Shown here: positions 7,089-14,648 of the stretch, piece by piece
Position numbering within the stretch: position 1 is the stretch's first letter
Layout: every line of letters starts with the position of its first letter
Assembly (NCBI GenBank): GCA_030424865.1
Contig: JAUHVR010000013.1
Coordinates: forward strand, 80,446-144,445
DNA length: 64,000 nt
Source: Alphaproteobacteria bacterium
Lineage (GTDB): Bacteria; Pseudomonadota; Alphaproteobacteria; Rhodobacterales; Rhodobacteraceae
Direction of reading: 5' to 3'
Notes under the pieces: model-generated
The model's database searches: none
Told to the model about the DNA's origin: nothing
What the model saw: only the letters and a program-made list of their open reading frames with translations
Translations under genes and position numbers: made by a program

Positions 7089-8882
7089 CTATTCGATCTC
7101 GATCACCAAGGATTTCGGCGAATGCGGCAGGTCCCCCCATTGCGGGGCGGTGCCGTGTTTGCGGTTGGAATTCCGTGGCCAGAGGTCCCAGATGAAGCTG
7201 GCGAAATCTTCGTCGTTGTTGTTGTTTCCAGGCTCTCCGGGCGACCAGTTCTGGTAGGTCACAGGCTCGCCCGTCACCCAGGCCCAGCCGCCGGCCGGCT
7301 CCAGCGAACCCGGGCGCTGGATCAGCCCGATGCTTGGGCCAAAGGTCGTTGAGTGCCCCCGAGTGTGCTTGTGCCAGAACCGCTGATCGTTCTTGACCAG
7401 ATCGAAAATAAACTGGTTTTCCCGGGCGTCCGAAATCGTTGCGAGATACCCGCCGGCACGCTCGGCATAGCGGGTGGCTTCTTCGGGGCTCATCAAGCGC
7501 CAGGTCTGCACGGCGATGTACAGGTGATCCTGATGGTAGCCGTAGACAAACTCTTTGCCGACCAGCGCCTTGGCGGCCTCGATCAACCGTTTGTCGGTCT
7601 CGATAATGGCCAGCTGCTCGGGATCGTACAGGCGTGCATTGCGCGAAGCGACAAGCGCGATACTGCTTTCTTCGGCGTCTTCAAGGCTGACACCCAGGGC
7701 CGTGGCCGTCGCCTTGGTGATCACGCCCGTGATCGGCAAGTTCACAAAGGCCTGGAAATCCGCAATGGCCTGGCGCGTTCTTCGCCCGACGACCCCATCG
7801 GCCGAGCCGGGATCGTACCCACGGTCCAGCAGGGCCTGCTGGATCGCCCGGTTGTCTTCGCGCGACAGCCCAAGCTTGCTTTCGACATCAAGGGCCACTT
7901 CGCGTGTGACCTCGACGCTGTTGTCGTCCTGGATTTCCGTTCCCGAGGCCTCTGCCATCTCGATGGCGCCCAGACGCGCGACCTCGGCCAGAGCGATCTC
8001 GCGGAAGTTTCCGTTCGGGTACTTGTCCAGGTAGATGTCCCAGGTGCGCCGCGTTCCGATCGAGACCGCCGCCTCGAAAATCACCTCTTCCTGCTTGAAA
8101 GCCAGCGCGGCCCCTGCGCCGCCCGTCCCGAGGTTCAGGTAAATCTCTGTCACCAGATCGTTGGTCACCATCGGCGTCTGCTTGTCCCCGGTGCCGCCTT
8201 TGACATCCCGGATCACCCGTTTCATCAGGGACAGGACCTCGGCGTTTTCGGTGCCCAGATGGCGGGCCAGAGATTCCGCGAAGATCGAGTTCGCGCCCTC
8301 GCCATCAAATGCCACTTGTCCCGGGGACGCGGAAAAGACGACCATGGCCCCATCCGACGAATTTTGCACCGGCGCCAGCCCGCGTGTCATCATCGCCCGC
8401 GTTTCCGAGAAGTTCTGCGTGTAGAACGCATTCGCAAGCGGGTTGTCGCGGCAGGCGTCGATGAACACAAGGCTGGCCTTGGCGCTGCGCTGCATCAGCC
8501 CCATGACCCGGTCGAGCGAGATCGTCTCGCCCTCGATGTCGAACTCGCTGGCCAGCGCGGCGTCGACCGGGATCAGGTAGTTCTTGCCGTCGAACTGCAT
8601 GCCGTGGCCTGCAAAGTAGAACAGCATGACGTCGGCGCCCTTGTGGGTCTTCACAAAGGCCGACAGGTTCCGGCCCAAATCGGCGCGGGATTGGTCGAAC
8701 TGCAAATCCACCGTGAAGTCGAGCTGGGTCAGGGTCTCTGCGATCAGACTGGCGTCATTGCCGGGGTTCCGCAAAGCGGCCGCGTGGGCGTAGTCGGAAT
8801 TGCCGACCACAAATGCAACACGGGTGTCCGCATGCGCCGCAGCGGACAGACAGACAACACACAGGATCAATAGCCGAAACAT
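7089..8882 (-). CDS. Secreted caspase-like protein with peptidoglycan-binding-like and C-type-lectin-like domains (tandem paralogue)
   Basis: A 597-residue paralogue of the next gene, with the same order: signal peptide (MFRLLILCVVCLSAAAHA), caspase domain with His93 and Cys144 at identical positions, PG-binding-like segment with DGVVGRRTRQAIADFQ, and a lectin-like C terminus with GGWAWVTGEPVTYQNW and QWGDLPH. ATG at 8882 has a strong AGGGGGG upstream; the longer 8927 start would bury the signal peptide. The caspase coding region is nearly identical in DNA to the neighbour, while signal peptides and lectin ends differ. This is the promoter-proximal member of the pair. Confidence 0.88.
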   Translation of the reverse strand: MFRLLILCVVCLSAAAHADTRVAFVVGNSDYAHAAALRNPGNDASLIAETLTQLDFTVDLQFDQSRADLGRNLSAFVKTHKGADVMLFYFAGHGMQFDGKNYLIPVDAALASEFDIEGETISLDRVMGLMQRSAKASLVFIDACRDNPLANAFYTQNFSETRAMMTRGLAPVQNSSDGAMVVFSASPGQVAFDGEGANSIFAESLARHLGTENAEVLSLMKRVIRDVKGGTGDKQTPMVTNDLVTEIYLNLGTGGAGAALAFKQEEVIFEAAVSIGTRRTWDIYLDKYPNGNFREIALAEVARLGAIEMAEASGTEIQDDNSVEVTREVALDVESKLGLSREDNRAIQQALLDRGYDPGSADGVVGRRTRQAIADFQAFVNLPITGVITKATATALGVSLEDAEESSIALVASRNARLYDPEQLAIIETDKRLIEAAKALVGKEFVYGYHQDHLYIAVQTWRLMSPEEATRYAERAGGYLATISDARENQFIFDLVKNDQRFWHKHTRGHSTTFGPSIGLIQRPGSLEPAGGWAWVTGEPVTYQNWSPGEPGNNNNDEDFASFIWDLWPRNSNRKHGTAPQWGDLPHSPKSLVIEIE

Positions 8883-9020
8883 CGCGCCCCCCTTGAAGAA
8901 ATGCATGAAGGGTAGAGGACGGACCACGGCGCTGTAAAGTTGGGTTTACCAGAGGTTTTGGCGGGGAATGCCCGTGTAAGGCCTTGATCAGAGTGGGACA
9001 CTCTGGCCCGACAGGGGCAA

Positions 9021-9047
9021 AACAGGCCACGCGATGCGCGGCCTGTT
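9021..9047 (-). terminator. Probable intrinsic terminator of the small secreted-protein gene
   Basis: Inverted repeat AACAGGCC (9021-9028) with GGCCTGTT (9040-9047); on the minus strand the stem is followed by TTTTG. It lies about 30 bases beyond the stop at 9076. The DNA from there to the caspase-like gene start at 8882 shows nothing else I can name. Confidence 0.65.
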
Positions 9048-9075
9048 GGGGATGGATCCGGGGGAACCTGTCGGA

Positions 9076-9477
9076 TCAGTTCTTGATGTAAACCGTGTAT
9101 TCGGTCTTGCCGCTCTTGCACTCTTTGCGCTTGGACCAGCTGCGCCAGTCGCCCACGTATTTCCCTTGCTGGTCCTTCTTGTGGTACTGGGCGCGGATCT
9201 GGCTGCGGGTGCCTTTGACGCCTTCGAGGTTGCGTTCAAAGGTGTAGGACTGGCCCGGGCTCAGAACGCGGTTCTTGAAAGGTTCCGAGGCCCAGCGTTC
9301 GGTGCCCGGATCGTAATAGTCGATGTCAAAGACCTCGACCTTTTCGTCCAGGTTGTTGACCAGCTTGATTTCGATGTCCTTGCAGATGTCGAAAAAGCCG
9401 GCCTGGGCGGTGCCGGCAAAGGCCAGCGTGCTGAGGGTCAGGGCGATCTTGGCGGTGGTCTTGAAGATATTGGTCAT
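9076..9477 (-). CDS. Small secreted protein, function unknown
   Basis: A 133-residue protein with a clear signal peptide (MTNIFKTTAKIALTLSTLAFAGTAQA), giving a mature protein of about 107 residues rich in charged and aromatic residues: FDICKDIEIKLVNNL, then DIDYYDPGTERW, then QIRAQYHKKDQ, and a C terminus with a second Cys (KRKECKSGKTEYTVYIKN). The two mature Cys could form a disulfide. ATG at 9477 was chosen because GGAGA lies 7 bases upstream and the signal peptide starts there; the longer upstream extension has no such features. It is monocistronic, between the leuA terminator and its own terminator. I do not recognise the family. Confidence 0.75.
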   Translation of the reverse strand: MTNIFKTTAKIALTLSTLAFAGTAQAGFFDICKDIEIKLVNNLDEKVEVFDIDYYDPGTERWASEPFKNRVLSPGQSYTFERNLEGVKGTRSQIRAQYHKKDQQGKYVGDWRSWSKRKECKSGKTEYTVYIKN

Positions 9478-9605
9478 TTGAAAGTCTCCGGTTTGGGTTT
9501 GATGTAATCGTCGTTGCGATGACATCGTTATGCCGGGAGACGGGCGCCCATCGTATGGGGTCGATACCCCAATCTGTTTGCGCACCGGGACAGGCGGGAC
9601 CGCCA

Positions 9606-9634
9606 ATGAAAAAGGGGCGCTGGTGGCGCCCCTT
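9606..9634 (-). terminator. Intrinsic terminator of leuA
   Basis: Perfect stem AAGGGGCGC-tggtg-GCGCCCCTT (9612-9634). On the minus strand the stem is followed by a T-rich run (bases 9611-9606), about 24 bases after the leuA stop. Confidence 0.8.
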
Positions 9635-9657
9635 CCTGGTCAAAGTGCCGCTGGCGG

Positions 9658-11223
9658 TCAGACGTCCTTGTAGCTGATCTCGCGCGTGTCAGCGCCGGGG
9701 CCGACCTTTTCGCGACGCACGATCAACCGGTTCAGCGCCTGGATGTAGGCCTTGGCCGAGGCCACCACGGTGTCGGTGTCCGCCGACTGCCCGGTGGCGA
9801 TCACACCGTCCTCTTCCAGCCGGACCGAAACCGTGGCCTGCGCGTCCGTGCCTTCGGTCACCGCATTCACCTGGTAAAGCTGCAGCCGCGCCTTGTTGGG
9901 GTGAATGGCCCGCACCGCCTTGAAGGTGGCGTCAACCGGCCCGTCGCCTTCGCAGGTCGCCGTCTGTTCCTGCCCGTCGACATCCATCTCAAGCTCGGCC
10001 CGCGCCGGTCCGCCGGTACCGCAGACGACCTTGAGGTTCACCAGCTCCAGGTGCGTCTCTTCACCACCGGTGGTCGAGACCAGCGCAAGGATGTCGTCGT
10101 CAAAGACCTCTTTCTTGCGGTCGGCCAGATCCTTGAACCGCACAAAGATATCCTTCAACTGGTTGTCCCCAACCTCGACCCCCAGTTCCTTGAGCTTGGC
10201 GCGCAGCGCCGCGCGGCCCGAGTGCTTGCCCAGCGGCAGCGAGGTTCCGGCGATGCCCACATCCTCGGGCCGCATGATTTCAAACGTTTCGGCGTTTTTC
10301 AGCATGCCGTCCTGGTGGATCCCGCTTTCATGGGCAAAGGCATTCTTGCCGACGATCGCCTTGTTGAACTGCACTGGAAAGCCCGAGACGGTCGAGACAC
10401 GGCGCGAGATATGCATGATCTTCTGCGTGTCGATGCCGGTGTAATAGGGCATGATATCGCCCCGCACCTTCATCGCCATCACGACCTCTTCCAGCGCGGT
10501 GTTGCCCGCGCGTTCGCCCAGACCGTTGATCGTGCATTCGATCTGCCGCGCGCCGCCGATGACCGCGGCCAGGCTGTTCGCGGTCGCCATGCCCAGGTCG
10601 TTGTGACAATGGGTGGCAAAGACCACTTCATCGGCACCCGGAACCGTGGCGATCAGGCGCTTGATCAGGTCGGCGCTTTCCTCGGGTGCGGTATAGCCCA
10701 CGGTGTCGGGGATGTTGATCGTGCCGGCACCGGCCTTGATCGCAATCTCGACCACACGGCAGAGGTAATCCCACTCGGTCCGCGTCGCATCCATCGGCGA
10801 CCACTGTACGTTGTCACACAGGTTGCGCGCGTGGCTGACAGTTTCGTGGATGCGATCCGCCATTTCGTCCTGCGTCAGGTTCGGAATGGCGCGGTGCAGC
10901 GGCGAGGTGCCGATAAAGGTGTGAATGCGCGGCTTTGCGGCGTGTTTCACCGCCTCCCAGCAGCGGTCGATGTCCGGCAGCTGCGCCCGCGCCAGCCCGC
11001 AGATCACCGCATTTTTCGAGCGTTCCGCAATTTCGGACACAGCGCGAAAGTCCCCTTCGGACGCAATCGGGAACCCGGCTTCGATGATATCGACGCCCAT
11101 GTCGTCCAGCAGCTCGGCAATCTCGAGCTTTTCGTCATGGGTCATGGTCGCGCCCGGGCTTTGCTCGCCGTCGCGCAGGGTGGTGTCAAAGATGACTACA
11201 CGGTCTTTGGATGTGTCGTTCAT
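9658..11223 (-). CDS. leuA: 2-isopropylmalate synthase
   Basis: First committed enzyme of leucine synthesis: condenses acetyl-CoA with 2-oxoisovalerate. The 521 residues match the usual length of LeuA. Seen: DTTLRDGEQSPGATM near the N terminus (DmpG/HMGL-like barrel), metal-binding HCHND near residue 205, GLGERAGN, HESGIHQDG, and the C-terminal allosteric LeuA-dimer region that normally senses leucine. It starts 13 bases after the cupin stop, so the two are co-transcribed, downstream of a probable Leu leader peptide at 11667-11753. A strong terminator follows. Feedback inhibition by leucine is family knowledge, not seen here. Confidence 0.97.
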   Translation of the reverse strand: MNDTSKDRVVIFDTTLRDGEQSPGATMTHDEKLEIAELLDDMGVDIIEAGFPIASEGDFRAVSEIAERSKNAVICGLARAQLPDIDRCWEAVKHAAKPRIHTFIGTSPLHRAIPNLTQDEMADRIHETVSHARNLCDNVQWSPMDATRTEWDYLCRVVEIAIKAGAGTINIPDTVGYTAPEESADLIKRLIATVPGADEVVFATHCHNDLGMATANSLAAVIGGARQIECTINGLGERAGNTALEEVVMAMKVRGDIMPYYTGIDTQKIMHISRRVSTVSGFPVQFNKAIVGKNAFAHESGIHQDGMLKNAETFEIMRPEDVGIAGTSLPLGKHSGRAALRAKLKELGVEVGDNQLKDIFVRFKDLADRKKEVFDDDILALVSTTGGEETHLELVNLKVVCGTGGPARAELEMDVDGQEQTATCEGDGPVDATFKAVRAIHPNKARLQLYQVNAVTEGTDAQATVSVRLEEDGVIATGQSADTDTVVASAKAYIQALNRLIVRREKVGPGADTREISYKDV

Positions 11224-11236
11224 GGTCTCGGGTCCG

Positions 11237-11593
11237 TCAGATAAAGTCTTTGGCCGCGGGTGGAACGCCGCTGTCGCCAGTGTTGGGTTCGCCGGTGATC
11301 TCGATCTGCATCACGCAGGCTTCGGTCTCGGATCGTGGGCGATGCACCACGCCTTTGGGCACCACGCACAGCTCGCCCGGGCCCATCACCAGGCTCTCTT
11401 CGCCCTCGCGGTCAAGGATCACCTCACCCTCGAGCACCAGAAAGAAATCATCGGTGTCGTCGTGCTTGTGAAAGGGAAATTCGCCTTGGAATTTCGCCAC
11501 CATCACATCGTTGTCGTTATAGCGCGCCACGACCTTGGGGTCCCAGTGGCTGCTGAAAAGGGCCAGTTTGTCGGCCAGATTAACCTTGTTCAT
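11237..11593 (-). CDS. Small cupin-fold protein
   Basis: A 118-residue single-domain cupin_2 protein. Motif 1 is FHKHDDTDDFFLVLEGEV (metal-binding His pair plus Glu) and motif 2 is PGELCVVPKGVVHRP. These usually bind Fe, Mn or Zn and act as oxygenases, isomerases or sensors; the substrate is not predictable. ATG at 11593 has GGAGACAGGA upstream. It sits between the Leu leader peptide and leuA (13-base gap), so it should be under leucine attenuation if that prediction is right. A biosynthetic role is not evident. Confidence 0.85.
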   Translation of the reverse strand: MNKVNLADKLALFSSHWDPKVVARYNDNDVMVAKFQGEFPFHKHDDTDDFFLVLEGEVILDREGEESLVMGPGELCVVPKGVVHRPRSETEACVMQIEITGEPNTGDSGVPPAAKDFI

Positions 11594-11640
11594 ATCCTGT
11601 CTCCAAAGCTGTCGCGGATACGGCGCACGCGTGACTCCCC

Positions 11641-11669
11641 TGAGCGCTGGCGCCGTGACGGCGCGCTCA
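11641..11669 (-). promoter_or_regulatory. Stem-loop overlapping the leader-peptide stop; candidate attenuator hairpin
   Basis: Outer arms TGAGCG/CGCTCA (11641-11646, 11664-11669) and inner arms CGCCGT/ACGGCG (11651-11656, 11658-11663) form one imperfect stem that includes the UGA of the leader ORF. Upstream within the leader, AAACGGC/GCCGTTT (11702-11708, 11717-11723) and ACTG/CAGT (11697-11700, 11708-11711) are mutually exclusive alternatives. No T-tract follows, so the terminator form is uncertain. Confidence 0.45.
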
Positions 11670-11753
11670 GAGGCGGCTTAGGAATAGGAGAACGGCACTG
11701 TAAACGGCAGTTTCCAGCCGTTTCATCATGGGGATATGTGCCACCTGTGCCAT
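11667..11753 (-). CDS. Probable leucine leader peptide upstream of cupin-leuA
   Basis: A 28-codon ORF encoding MAQVAHIPMMKRLETAVYSA followed by VLLFLSRL. Four of the last seven sense codons are Leu (order CTC, CTA, TTC, CTA, AGC, CGC, CTC), two of them CTA, which is rare in this high-GC genome. The stop codon is embedded in a stem-loop, with alternative hairpins upstream, as expected of a ribosome-mediated attenuator. A promoter places the probable transcription start on the A of the ATG, so translation would be leaderless. Gene order is leader, cupin, leuA. Alternative: a chance ORF in a 5' leader. The Leu bias and context make regulation more likely. Confidence 0.6.
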   Translation of the reverse strand: MAQVAHIPMMKRLETAVYSAVLLFLSRL

Positions 11754-11789
11754 GGAGCGGACTATAGGGCGGGGATCTGCGGTTGAAAA
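11754..11789 (-). promoter_or_regulatory. Promoter of the leader-cupin-leuA transcript
   Basis: On the minus strand: TTTTCA (11784-11789), 17-base spacer, TATAGT (11761-11766), then 7 bases to the ATG of the leader ORF. Spacing fits a housekeeping sigma factor and predicts transcription starting at or next to the ATG. Confidence 0.6.
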
Positions 11790-11805
11790 CCCCGGAAATC
11801 CGCGA

Positions 11806-12213
11806 TCATCCGGGCATTTTATCGAAGCGCGTTGCCCCAGTGACCGGGGCAACCCAGGGCAGGGCCGAGGTGCAAAAGACCTCAAAGGCGGGCATCAGAT
11901 CACGGCGCTGATCAATCGCCCCGGCCCGCAGGTTATAGACCTCGCGTGGGCCGTCGGCATTGGTGGCATAAAGCCCCGAACCGCAGGTCCCGCAAAAGGC
12001 CTGCACGCGCCGCGCGCCGCTGTCACCGGTTTTGACGTACTCCTTGGGCGTGCCCGTCAGGACAAACCCGGCCGAGGGCACCATGGCAATCAGGCGATAG
12101 GCCGAGGCCGACAGGCTCTGGCAATCGGTGCAATGGCAGATGCCGACCTTGGCGGCCTCGAGCTCGGCTTCGAAACGGATCGCTCCGCAATGGCATCCCC
12201 CGGTGATCTTCAT
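11806..12213 (-). CDS. GFA-family (glutathione-dependent formaldehyde-activating-like) zinc protein
   Basis: A 135-residue protein with the GFA/CENP-V cysteine pattern: CHCG at residues 7-10, CHCTDC at 26-31, and CGTCGS near 75. These Cys bind two zinc ions in characterised relatives. Family members are linked to glutathione-formaldehyde chemistry, but most are of unknown function and the name should not be over-read. ATG at 12213 has AGGAGGACGCAGCC upstream. It ends before the promoter of the leader-leuA transcript and is divergent from the SDR at 12306. Confidence 0.9.
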   Translation of the reverse strand: MKITGGCHCGAIRFEAELEAAKVGICHCTDCQSLSASAYRLIAMVPSAGFVLTGTPKEYVKTGDSGARRVQAFCGTCGSGLYATNADGPREVYNLRAGAIDQRRDLMPAFEVFCTSALPWVAPVTGATRFDKMPG

Positions 12214-12305
12214 GGCTGCGTCCTCCTGCGGGGATCCTCGCCCAGGCGTCGCAATCCTGTCCAGCCCCGGCTTGATATCACGTCCAGCGCGGCTAGCTCA
12301 GCGCC

Positions 12306-12971
12306 ATGACACATGCTCTGATCATCGGCGCCTCGGGCGGCATCGGCCAGGCGCTGGCGCGGGCGCTGACCCAACGCGGCGCGCAGGTGCAGACCCTGTC
12401 GCGCAGCACCGACGGGTTTGACCTGACCAGGCCCGAAACCGTCACCGCCGCGCTCGATGCCCTGAACACCCGGTTCGACCGTATCCTCATCACCACCGGG
12501 GCCCTGGTCACCAAGGGGCACCAACCTGAAAAACGCCTGCCGCAGATCACCGCACAGGCGATGATGGATCAGTTTGCCCTCAACACGATCGGCCCCGCCC
12601 TGATCCTGTCGCAGATCGCGCGCCTCGTACCGCGCGACCGCCCGGCGGTCTGTGCCACGCTCTCGGCCCGCGTGGGCTCGATCACCGACAACCGCCTGGG
12701 CGGTTGGTACAGCTACCGCGCCGCCAAGGCCGCACTCAACCAGGTGATCCATACCGCCGCCATCGAGCTCGCCCGCACCCACCCGCAACTGGCCTGCGTC
12801 GTCCTGCATCCGGGCACTGTCGCCACACCGCTGACCCAGGCCTACGCCAACCGCCACCCGACCGTCCCGCCCGAGACCGCGGCAGCCAACCTCTTGTCCG
12901 TGATTGACAGCCTGTCCCCCCAGGACACAGGTGATTTTTTCGATTGGCGCGGCCAGCCGATCCCCTGGTAG
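12306..12971 (+). CDS. Short-chain dehydrogenase/reductase (C-factor-like)
   Basis: A 221-residue classical SDR. Seen: cofactor loop GASGGIGQALA (7-17), the segment ARVGSITDNRLGGW with the catalytic Ser region, catalytic YxxxK as YSYRAAKAAL, and HPGTVATPL. It is short, as in the CsgA/C-factor subgroup. Substrate unknown. The gene is divergent from the GFA gene with 92 bases between, and is followed by the hairpin-rich convergent region 12972-13096. Confidence 0.9.
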   Translation: MTHALIIGASGGIGQALARALTQRGAQVQTLSRSTDGFDLTRPETVTAALDALNTRFDRILITTGALVTKGHQPEKRLPQITAQAMMDQFALNTIGPALILSQIARLVPRDRPAVCATLSARVGSITDNRLGGWYSYRAAKAALNQVIHTAAIELARTHPQLACVVLHPGTVATPLTQAYANRHPTVPPETAAANLLSVIDSLSPQDTGDFFDWRGQPIPW

Positions 12972-12988
12972 GTGTTTCTTTTTGCCAA

Positions 12989-13081
12989 AAATATCCCGGG
13001 GGACGCCGAAGGCGGGGGGCAGAGCCCCCATCCCGCAGGTCCAGAGGACCTGCAAACCCTGCGCGGCCCCACCGGGGCCGC
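12989..13081. terminator. Convergent intergenic region with stacked hairpins and a shared motif
   Basis: Between the SDR and the MORN gene: the motif AAATATCCCGGGGG (12989-13002, also at 57308-57321), then GCAGGTCC-aga-GGACCTGC (13035-13053) and GCGGCCCC-acc-GGGGCCGC (13063-13081), both perfect. These probably serve as bidirectional 3' ends for the two converging genes. No long T-tract is present. Confidence 0.55.
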
Positions 13082-13096
13082 CCAATCTGAAAACGC

Positions 13097-14494
13097 TCAG
13101 CCGTCCGTCAACGCGCCGTTTTCCCATGTGCCCGAGCTTTCCTGCCCGTCGACATAGGTCATGGTGCCCTGACCTTCGCGCTTGCCGTTCTGGAACTGGC
13201 CTTCGTAGATATCGCCATTGGCATAGGTCGCAGTGCCGAACCCGTTGATCTCGCCCCGCTGCCATTCGCCGACATAGCGGAAGCCGTCGGCCATCACGAT
13301 CTCTCCGGCACCATCGCGCTGCCCGTCCTTGAACTGCCCGGTATACACCGTGCCGTCCGCATAGGTCGCGGTTCCTTGACCATGCCGCTGCCCGTCGCGC
13401 CATTCACCTTCGTACTTGTAGCCGTCCCCAAAGGTCATGGTGCCAAAGCCGTCGTTCCGCGCGTTCTTGAACTCGCCGATATAGACCAGACCGTTGGTGT
13501 AGGTCGCCTTGCCCTCACCCTCGATCACGCCATTGACCCAGTCGCCCTCGTAGGTGGCCCCGTCAGGATAGACGATCTTGCCGATCCCATGCGCCAGGTC
13601 GCCCAGGAAGGTCCCGGTGTAGACCGAGCCGTCGGGATAGGTCACTTCGCCATCACCCTCGATCTGGCCATTGGTCCAGTTGCCCACGTAACGATAGCCA
13701 TCCGCACCTTCGAATGTGCCCTGACCGTGGCGCTGATCGTTTTCAAAGGCACCTTCATAGATGTCACCATTGGCATAGGTCACCTTGCCCTGGCCCTGCC
13801 GGCGGCCATCGGCCAGTTCTCCTTCGTAGACGTCGCCATTGGCCTGGCTCAGCTTGCCGATCCCGTCGATCTGGCCGCCGGTCCAGGTGCCTTCATAGAC
13901 CAGCCCGTCGGCCATGGTCAGCTTGCCCTGACCCGCGCGCAGCCCCTCGGCGATCCGGCCTTCGTAGACCGAGCCATCGGGATAAGTGATCTTGCCCGAG
14001 CCTTCCTTGACACCGTTGACCCAGTCGCCGTCATAGACATACCCGCCGGGGCTGGTCATCGCGCCCTTGCCATGATGCATGGCATTGCGGAACGACCCTT
14101 CATAGCGCACCCCATTGGCATAGATCGCCACACCCTGACCGGTGATCTTGCCGGCGACCCAGGTGCCCTCATAGGTGCCGCCGTCGGTAAAGACGATCTT
14201 GCCGACGCCGTCCGGCTTGCCCTTGGAAAAGCTGCCTTCATAGACCGAACCATTGGGGAAACGCGCAACACCGTCGCCCTTGATCTCGCCCTCGACCCAG
14301 TTTCCGGTGTATTCATACCCGTTGGGCAAACGATAGGTGCCCTGACCGTGCTGCAGCCCGTTCAGAAAGGTGCCTTCGTAGACGCCGCCGTCGTCATATT
14401 GCTTGGTGATGACCTCGCCATCCTGTGCCGAAGCAATGCCGCCGAAAAACGCCAATCCCAGAACGACCGGAAGCGTGAACTTGGCTGGTGTCAT
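13097..14494 (-). CDS. Secreted MORN-repeat protein (about 19 repeats)
   Basis: A 465-residue protein: signal peptide (MTPAKFTLPVVLGLAFFGGI, cleavage near ASA-Q), then an uninterrupted array of about 19 MORN units of about 23 residues (YxGxF/W...G.G....G). The repeats largely alternate between units ending YEG-x-F and units ending YxG-x-W, giving a 46-residue super-period with a phase slip near unit 9-10. MORN arrays form extended beta-hairpin rods, usually binding lipid or protein; here it would be periplasmic or surface-exposed. ATG at 14494 was chosen for the signal peptide over an upstream GTG. Monocistronic. Confidence 0.9.
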   Translation of the reverse strand: MTPAKFTLPVVLGLAFFGGIASAQDGEVITKQYDDGGVYEGTFLNGLQHGQGTYRLPNGYEYTGNWVEGEIKGDGVARFPNGSVYEGSFSKGKPDGVGKIVFTDGGTYEGTWVAGKITGQGVAIYANGVRYEGSFRNAMHHGKGAMTSPGGYVYDGDWVNGVKEGSGKITYPDGSVYEGRIAEGLRAGQGKLTMADGLVYEGTWTGGQIDGIGKLSQANGDVYEGELADGRRQGQGKVTYANGDIYEGAFENDQRHGQGTFEGADGYRYVGNWTNGQIEGDGEVTYPDGSVYTGTFLGDLAHGIGKIVYPDGATYEGDWVNGVIEGEGKATYTNGLVYIGEFKNARNDGFGTMTFGDGYKYEGEWRDGQRHGQGTATYADGTVYTGQFKDGQRDGAGEIVMADGFRYVGEWQRGEINGFGTATYANGDIYEGQFQNGKREGQGTMTYVDGQESSGTWENGALTDG

Positions 14495-14648
14495 GGTAGT
14501 GCCTGTCCTTGTTGTGCGCCCTCCCCAGGGCTTGCGGCACACTAGTGAATTGACACCAAAGAAACAACGCCTTTCGGGGCGGTGGCGGGCTTCCACTCGC
14601 TGCGGGTTCTGTTAAATGTCGCGGCGAGGCAACAGGAAGGAACGCTTC

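Noticed and set aside
5280..8882. Diversity-generating retroelement acting on the lectin-like ends
   Set aside because: No reverse transcriptase, template repeat or adenine-specific variation is visible in the window, although the lectin-like fold prompted the check.
9901..11244. A 447-codon open frame on the plus strand
   Set aside because: Antisense to leuA with shadow-type composition.
12210..13403. A 397-codon open frame on the minus strand
   Set aside because: Crosses the SDR gene in antisense and the hairpin-rich gap; no coherent protein.
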